Shown here: positions 59,408 through 64,000 of the stretch, in pieces
How the letters are laid out: the number at the start of each line of letters is the position of its first letter
Numbering within the stretch: position 1 is the first letter of the stretch
Source: Deltaproteobacteria bacterium
Lineage (GTDB): Bacteria > CG2-30-53-67
Direction: 5' to 3'
NCBI GenBank assembly: GCA_013151235.1
Contig: JAADIO010000033.1
Span: 45,240-109,239 of the forward strand
Length of the DNA: 64,000 nt
Notes under the pieces: generated by a model
Databases searched by the model: none
The model's input: the letters and a program-made list of their open reading frames with translations, nothing else
Told to the model about the DNA's origin: nothing
Position numbers and translations under genes: made by a program

Positions 59408-59566
59408 GATGAAGTCGTAAAAAGTCGTTTTCCGGATTCCGTTCATGGTTCGACAGGCTCACCACGAACGGAATATCAATCACTTACACCGTTCGCTCGC
59501 CCTGAGCACGCCTGTCCTGAGCCGGTCGAAGGGTCGAAGGGCTTTGTGACTTTTTACGAGACCATC
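59408..59566. mobile_element. MITE-like inverted-repeat element, copy 2 (159 bp)
   Basis: The same element as 19558-19689, in the opposite orientation. Ends GATGAAGTCGTAAAAAGTC and GACTTTTTACGAGACCATC match, and 73 of the 75 bases forming one half are identical to copy 1. The other half has 27 extra bases (a partly repeated TTCGACCGGCTCAGG-like arm). AACCAA flanks both ends (59402-59407 and 59567-59572), a 6-bp target duplication. The SDR stop codon is made from its last T and the element's GA. Confidence 0.85.
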
Positions 59567-60305
59567 AACCAATACGGCTGTCGACACAAAAAACCTGTCC
59601 CGTAACCCCCTCCAATCGTACCAGGTTCCCGACAAAAAGGAAAACCTCCCGGGGATCACAGAACCGGTGCAGACAGCTCTCCCGCAATGCCCTCGCACGA
59701 ACCTGATCGGGGAGCCGCTTTGTCATGTCGGTCTCCATGAAACCGGGGCTGACGGCGTTCACCCGGATATTCATCGGTCCTAATTCACGGGCCGCAGCGC
59801 GGGTCAGGCCGACCAATCCCGCCTTGGCGGCTGCATAATTCGCCTGACCGGTGCTCCCCCGCACCCCGGCAATGGAGACGATATTCACGATCCGGCCACC
59901 CCCCTGCTTTTCCATGACCGGCGTCACCCGGCGGATCAGGCGGAAGGGGGCGGAAAGGCAGGTTTCCATCACCGACGACCAGGCCCCCTCGGAGAGTGAG
60001 ACCAACGGTCCGTCATGGATTTCTCCGGCATTGTTGATCAGGACATGCAGGCCGCCCCAGATATCGAGAACCCGGTCGACCATTCGTGCTGCACTTTCCG
60101 GCACCGAAAGATCGGCCGCCACGGAAACAGCTTTCCCGCCATTCTCCCGGATCCGGCGGACCGTCTCCTCCGCTGCATCACGATCCGACCGGAAATGAAC
60201 CGCCACGCGATATCCGGAACGGGCGAAACCGATGGACAGAGTACGACCCAGTCCACGGGAACCGCCGGTAACCAGAACGACTTCCTTTTCTTCCCCTGCC
60301 GTCAT
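59565..60305 (-). CDS. FabG-like short-chain dehydrogenase in the biotin gene cluster
   Basis: A 246-residue SDR: VLVTGGSRGLGRTL (NADP(H) motif), NNAGEIHDG, catalytic Ser in NIVSIAGVRG and Tyr-x3-Lys in ANYAAAKAG, and PGFMETDM. It resembles 3-oxoacyl-ACP reductases. Its place after bioF suggests a role in making the pimeloyl precursor or in a reductive biotin step, but that is inference. The stop codon is recreated by a transposon insertion. Confidence 0.85.
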   Translation of the reverse strand: MTAGEEKEVVLVTGGSRGLGRTLSIGFARSGYRVAVHFRSDRDAAEETVRRIRENGGKAVSVAADLSVPESAARMVDRVLDIWGGLHVLINNAGEIHDGPLVSLSEGAWSSVMETCLSAPFRLIRRVTPVMEKQGGGRIVNIVSIAGVRGSTGQANYAAAKAGLVGLTRAAARELGPMNIRVNAVSPGFMETDMTKRLPDQVRARALRESCLHRFCDPREVFLFVGNLVRLEGVTGQVFCVDSRIG

Positions 60306-60312
60306 CCGATCC

Positions 60313-61482
60313 TCACGCTCCCCTCCCGACCCGGTCAAGCGCTTTCTGCAGGGAGGAGACCACCCATGCCATTTCCTCCGGGGTGTGGGTCGCCATCACC
60401 GAAAAGCGGAGCCTCGACCTCCCTTCGGGAACGGTCGGAGGACGAATGGCCGGCGCAAAAATCCCCCGATCGAAAAGATCTCCGGCCACCCGAACCGCCT
60501 TTTCCGCCGGTCCGAGGATCACGGGAAAGATCGGCGTCTCCCGCGATACGGAGGAAAAACCTATCGATTCAAGCCCTTCCGCCAGAAACTCAATGTTCCG
60601 CCTGAGCCTCGCCCGAAGCTTTTCTCCCTCTTCTCCCTGAACGAGGGCAAGAGCCGCCGAGGAGGCCGCCAGGACCGCGGGGGGCAGGGCCGTGGAATAG
60701 ATCAGCGGACGGGCCCTGTTGATCAGCATTTTGATCAGGTCCCTGCTTCCGGCAACGTAGGCGCCGAAGGAACCGAAGGCCTTGCCGAGTGTCCCCATAC
60801 GGAGGGTAATGCCGCTCTCCAGATCGAAATAATCGACCGCTCCCCTCCCCTTCTTCCCCAACCAACCCGTGGCATGGGCCTCATCAAGATAGATGTGGGC
60901 ATCATACCGTCCGGCGAGTTTCTCGATCGCGGGAAGCGGAGCAATATCGCCATCCATACTGAAGACACTCTCTGTGGCAATCCATCGAGCCCCACCACAA
61001 GTATTTGCTTTAAGTTTATTCTCCAACTCTTTGATATGTATATGTTTATACACAACGATACCGGATCGTGAAAGACGACACCCGTCGATGATAGAGGCAT
61101 GATTCAGCGCATCGCTGAAGATCCGACCCCCCTCCCGGGTAAGAGCGGAGAGTACACCGGTATTTGCCGCATAACCGGAATTAAAGAGAAGGACCGCCTC
61201 ACATCCCAAAAAGTCGGCGATCTCTTCCTCTAATTTCGCATGGAGCCGGGAGGTACCGGAAAGAAGACGCGAGGAACCACTGCCGGTCCCCCATTCGGCA
61301 ATAGCCTCAGACGCTGCGGCTTTCAACACAGGATGCCCGGCCAGTCCCAGGTAATCATTGGAGGCGAGACAGATCAGGTCCCTCCCCCCGATCCGGATGC
61401 GGGAACCCTGGGGAGAATCGACCCTCTGCAGCCTTCGATAAAGCCCCTCGGTCTTCAACCAGGCAAGCGATTCTTTAAACAC
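60313..61482 (-). CDS. bioF: 8-amino-7-oxononanoate synthase BioF
   Basis: A 389-residue PLP enzyme: LASNDYLGLAGHP, GYAANTGVLSAL, DEAHATGWLGKKGRG and the PLP lysine in MGTLGKAFGSFGAYV near residue 235. It joins pimeloyl-CoA (from BioW) with alanine. Its start overlaps the bioW end by eight bases. Confidence 0.95.
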   Translation of the reverse strand: MFKESLAWLKTEGLYRRLQRVDSPQGSRIRIGGRDLICLASNDYLGLAGHPVLKAAASEAIAEWGTGSGSSRLLSGTSRLHAKLEEEIADFLGCEAVLLFNSGYAANTGVLSALTREGGRIFSDALNHASIIDGCRLSRSGIVVYKHIHIKELENKLKANTCGGARWIATESVFSMDGDIAPLPAIEKLAGRYDAHIYLDEAHATGWLGKKGRGAVDYFDLESGITLRMGTLGKAFGSFGAYVAGSRDLIKMLINRARPLIYSTALPPAVLAASSAALALVQGEEGEKLRARLRRNIEFLAEGLESIGFSSVSRETPIFPVILGPAEKAVRVAGDLFDRGIFAPAIRPPTVPEGRSRLRFSVMATHTPEEMAWVVSSLQKALDRVGRGA

Positions 61483-62254
61483 CGGGAACCTCCGTAATCA
61501 AACAGGGGACCGATTCCAGCTCCGTCACGATCGCCTTGATGGAAGCCGAGTCCTCAACAAAAAAAACCCGGCCGCCGAAAGTCTCCCCTTTTTCCTTAAT
61601 TCGGGTGAGTCGAACATAGCCGACAGACCGGGAGGCGACATAACCCGTAGTGTAGTCAGGATCATCGGAACAGCAAAGCTCAGCCACTATGCCGGGGGCG
61701 GCGGCCACCTTGGAGGCCAGGACCGACGCTTCCATGACCCGGGGATGATAGATTTTCAGATTCCGCAACAGTCTTTCCAGATCATCCCTCGCCTTTTCCG
61801 TCAAGTCCATCCGGGTCACCCGGACCCCCCGTTCCCGGTCCGGTTCCAGACGGCGGCCGTTTCCGGCATGCATCAACATTGCCCCCCGCATGTTTCCGCC
61901 CGAAGGTGCGGCTCCCCGAGTAAGCTCATAAAAGGCCTGACTCACGGCTTCATGCGACACACCGCACTTACGGAGCAAACCGGAAACATTCATCGCCGCC
62001 TCCCGGGGGCCTTGATGTTTCAGGGTCCGTACAGGAAGCAGTGGAATCTTCCGGATTGATGATCGTTTGAGACGGTCCGCACCGAAGACAATGGAGGTCG
62101 GCTCTCCTCCCTTGTGCAACAGCGCACGCTCCGCCATCTTTGCCAACACCTGCGGAATGACTTCCCTTGCTACGATCCGTTCAGCGCCACAGAGATGCTC
62201 TTCCCCGATGGAAGCGTGCATCCGGAGGCTGAAGAGTTCTTCTCTACGCTTCAT
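61475..62254 (-). CDS. bioW: 6-carboxyhexanoate-CoA ligase BioW
   Basis: A 259-residue protein, LFSLRMHASIGEEHLCGAER at the N-terminus and RGVRVTRMDLT, characteristic of BioW. It activates pimelate to pimeloyl-CoA with ATP, the alternative to the BioC/BioH route. It overlaps bioB by one base (TAATG) and bioF at its end. Confidence 0.93.
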   Translation of the reverse strand: MKRREELFSLRMHASIGEEHLCGAERIVAREVIPQVLAKMAERALLHKGGEPTSIVFGADRLKRSSIRKIPLLPVRTLKHQGPREAAMNVSGLLRKCGVSHEAVSQAFYELTRGAAPSGGNMRGAMLMHAGNGRRLEPDRERGVRVTRMDLTEKARDDLERLLRNLKIYHPRVMEASVLASKVAAAPGIVAELCCSDDPDYTTGYVASRSVGYVRLTRIKEKGETFGGRVFFVEDSASIKAIVTELESVPCLITEVPGV

Positions 62255-63249
62255 TATTCTCCCCCCTTCCCCGCCGCCGGACCTCCGGCAACCCGGAGCC
62301 CATGGGACGCAACCAGGACCCGGTCCTTTTCAGGCGCCGTCCCGGGCGTGGTCAGGTAATCCCCGGTCAGGAGTCCATCAATCCCGGCATCGAGCAATCT
62401 CCCCTGCTCTTTTCCGAGCTGGATTTCCCGTCCCGCACAGGCACGGATTTCGACTCCGGGATGGATCAGGCGGAAGAGGGCAACGGTTTTCAGGATCTCC
62501 TCCCGCCCCATCGACTGCACGTCGGCCAGGGGGGTGCCGGGGATGGGATGGAGAAAATTAAGGGGGATGGAATCAACCTTCAGGTCCCGGAGGGTCAGGG
62601 CCATCTCCATCCGCTGTGCCATCGTCTCTCCCATGCCGAGGATCCCGCCGCAGCAGACCTCAAGACCCGCAGCCTTGGCATTCCGGACCGTCTTCAAACG
62701 GCGGTCGAAGGAGTGGGTCGTGCAAACAGCTGCATAAAAGCTGCGGGCCGTCTCGATGTTGTGATGATACCGGAGCAGACCGGCCTCCTTCAATGCCTTC
62801 AGTTCCGGGAGGTCCAGCGTCCCCAGTGAGGCACAGGGACGGATCCGCCCCGCCGCCCGCATCTTCCGGAGCATGGCCTCGATCTTGCTCAGGTCCTCTC
62901 TCGTTGCCCTCCGACCACTGGTGACGATACAAAACAAATGCACCCCGTCACCTGCGGAACGATCGGCCCCTTCGAGGATTTGTTCTTCCGGAATCAGGGG
63001 ATAGGTTGAAACCCCGGTTTTGTGATGAGCCGACTGTGCACAAAAGCGGCAATCCTCACCGCAGCGGCCCGACTTGGCATTGATGATGGCACAAAGGCTC
63101 ACCGCATCCCCCCGGAACCGTTCCCGAACCCGGCAGGCCGCCGCCATCAGCTCGGGAAGATCCACCTGCACGAGGGCATTTGCCTCTTCCCAATTCAGGG
63201 AACCCCCCTCCTCGGCCTGTTGTATGAGTGTTCTGTATTTTTTCTGCAT
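62254..63249 (-). CDS. bioB: Biotin synthase BioB
   Basis: A 331-residue radical SAM enzyme: CGEDCRFCAQSAHHKTG with the [4Fe-4S] motif C-x3-C-x2-C and the auxiliary-cluster residues in the barrel. It inserts sulfur into dethiobiotin. I take the ATG at 63249 (MQKKYRTLIQ, GGAG nine bases upstream), not the GTG at 63300, because a near-consensus promoter overlaps the latter. No bioA or bioD lies in this window. Confidence 0.94.
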   Translation of the reverse strand: MQKKYRTLIQQAEEGGSLNWEEANALVQVDLPELMAAACRVRERFRGDAVSLCAIINAKSGRCGEDCRFCAQSAHHKTGVSTYPLIPEEQILEGADRSAGDGVHLFCIVTSGRRATREDLSKIEAMLRKMRAAGRIRPCASLGTLDLPELKALKEAGLLRYHHNIETARSFYAAVCTTHSFDRRLKTVRNAKAAGLEVCCGGILGMGETMAQRMEMALTLRDLKVDSIPLNFLHPIPGTPLADVQSMGREEILKTVALFRLIHPGVEIRACAGREIQLGKEQGRLLDAGIDGLLTGDYLTTPGTAPEKDRVLVASHGLRVAGGPAAGKGGE

Positions 63250-63281
63250 CAGGGTTTTCTCCGCTTCGATGGAATGAGGGA

Positions 63282-63310
63282 AGTGTATGACCTCTCCCAC
63301 CGCTTGTCAA
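63282..63310 (-). promoter_or_regulatory. Promoter of the biotin operon
   Basis: Minus strand TTGACA (63310-63305), 17-base spacer, TACACT (63287-63282). Start near 63275, about 26 bases before the chosen bioB start. No BirA-type operator (TTGTTAACC..GGTTAACAA) was seen. Confidence 0.75.
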
Positions 63311-63327
63311 TACGGAAGGAAAGCCGC

Positions 63328-63355
63328 TTGACAGAAATGGAAGGTACGGTAAACT
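63328..63355 (+). promoter_or_regulatory. Promoter of sodB
   Basis: TTGACA (63328-63333), 16-base spacer, TAAACT (63350-63355). It lies back to back with the bio promoter. Confidence 0.6.
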
Positions 63356-63446
63356 GTGAACCAATCCTTTCACACGACCGGGAAGGACGCAAGCAGACGG
63401 ACTTTTCAGGAAGCCGCCGAACCGAACCATTTCCAAAGGAGGCAAC

Positions 63447-64000
63447 ATGTCCATCACACTACCGGAACTACCCTATGCAAAAGATGCCCTGGAACCCCAT
63501 ATCAGTGCAAGGACCCTGGAGTTCCACTACGGAAAACACCACAATGCCTATGTGACGAATGCAAATAAGCTACTGGAAGGAACGGAGCTGGCCTCGGCAT
63601 CCATCAAGGAGATCCTGCAGAAAACGGCCGGGGACAACTCCAAGGCAGGGATCTTCAACAATGTCGCCCAGGTCTTCAATCACTCCTTCTACTGGCAGTG
63701 CATGAAACCGGGCGGCGGCGGGACTCCCTCAGGCCCGATCGCGGACAGGATCCATGCCGCCTTTGGCAGCACCGAAAAATTCGTCGAGGAATTCAAAACC
63801 GCCGGGGCCACGCAGTTCGGCAGCGGCTGGGCCTGGCTGGTACTGAAAGAAGGGGAGCTTGCCGTCATTAAGACAGCCAATGCCGACACCCCCATTGCAC
63901 ACGGCATCACGCCCCTTCTGACGGTCGACGTCTGGGAACATGCCTATTATCTCGACTACCAGAACCGCAGGCCCGACTACCTGAGTACTTTTGTGGACAA
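63447..64000 (+). CDS. sodB: Superoxide dismutase [Fe/Mn] (partial, C-terminus off the window)
   Basis: About 184 residues are visible. The motifs are LPELPYAKDALEPHISARTL, FHYGKHHNAYV (His ligand near 27), FNHSFYWQCM (His near 74), FGSGWAWLV and DVWEHAYYLDY (Asp and His ligands): all four metal ligands are present. The mix of residues around the active site fits the Fe type somewhat better than Mn. AGGAGG precedes the ATG. It destroys superoxide. The last few residues lie past the right edge. Confidence 0.95.
   Translation, partial: MSITLPELPYAKDALEPHISARTLEFHYGKHHNAYVTNANKLLEGTELASASIKEILQKTAGDNSKAGIFNNVAQVFNHSFYWQCMKPGGGGTPSGPIADRIHAAFGSTEKFVEEFKTAGATQFGSGWAWLVLKEGELAVIKTANADTPIAHGITPLLTVDVWEHAYYLDYQNRRPDYLSTFVD

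Noticed and set aside
63250..63446. A BirA operator between bioB and sodB
   Set aside because: No TTGTTAACC-spacer-GGTTAACAA-type palindrome in the region.

Overview
This GC-rich, gene-dense window comes from the chromosome of a Gram-negative bacterium. It carries LptF/LptG lipopolysaccharide-export permeases, a cbb3-type oxidase, a tetraheme cytochrome lipoprotein, a BioW-type biotin pathway, DUF4388 and two-CW signalling modules and a stand-alone FMN riboswitch. That mix fits a deltaproteobacterial (Thermodesulfobacteriota/Desulfobacterota) or Nitrospirota-like lineage; the lineage is inference, since no rRNA or tRNA gene is present to anchor it.

Layout. 1-4256 (minus): cbb3 oxidase operon ccoN, a CcoO-cytochrome c fusion, a detached CcoP N-terminal helix, ccoQ, ccoG and fixH (cut by the left edge). 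4257-5728: a decayed IS transposase start, a dispersed hairpin repeat, and an Rrf2 regulator with an overlapping promoter/operator. 5729-21513 (minus): one long collinear block, ribD-ribE-[MITE]-ribBA-ribH-nusB-phosphoesterase-purB-purC-purS-purQ-purL-purF-era-mgtE-recO-SAM hydrolase, headed by an FMN riboswitch and terminator. 21860-24620 (plus): a strong promoter with a structured leader RNA, an SH3 protein and an LtaS-like membrane phosphotransferase. 24957-30133 (plus): a split glutamate synthase in three genes. 30233-39234: a CheZ-like protein, lptF and lptG, a K+ channel, an M23 peptidase, a CoA-binding protein, a Sua5/YrdC protein, a DUF4388 protein and a histone H1-like protein. 39558-53386 (minus): a long pyrimidine operon pyrR-pyrB-pyrC-carA-radical SAM-carB-greA-pyrK-kup-pyrD-nucleotidase/cytochrome, with a leader peptide and attenuator at its head. 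53460-63249 (minus): lepB, lepA, a histidine kinase and membrane partner, mtaB, a second MITE copy, an SDR, bioF, bioW and bioB. 63447-64000 (plus): sodB, cut by the right edge, divergent from bio.

The genes are mostly housekeeping biosynthesis (flavin, purine, pyrimidine, biotin, glutamate) mixed with respiration, ion transport and envelope functions. The less ordinary items are: two copies of a small inverted-repeat element, each with its own 6-bp target duplication and each landing on a stop codon; a pyrR leader peptide whose stop lies in the terminator loop; a CheZ-like phosphatase with an N-terminal receiver-like region; a rearranged CcoO/CcoP; a nucleotidase-tetraheme fusion at the end of the pyrimidine operon; and a structured RNA upstream of the SH3 gene that resembles the SRP RNA tip but breaks its conserved core.
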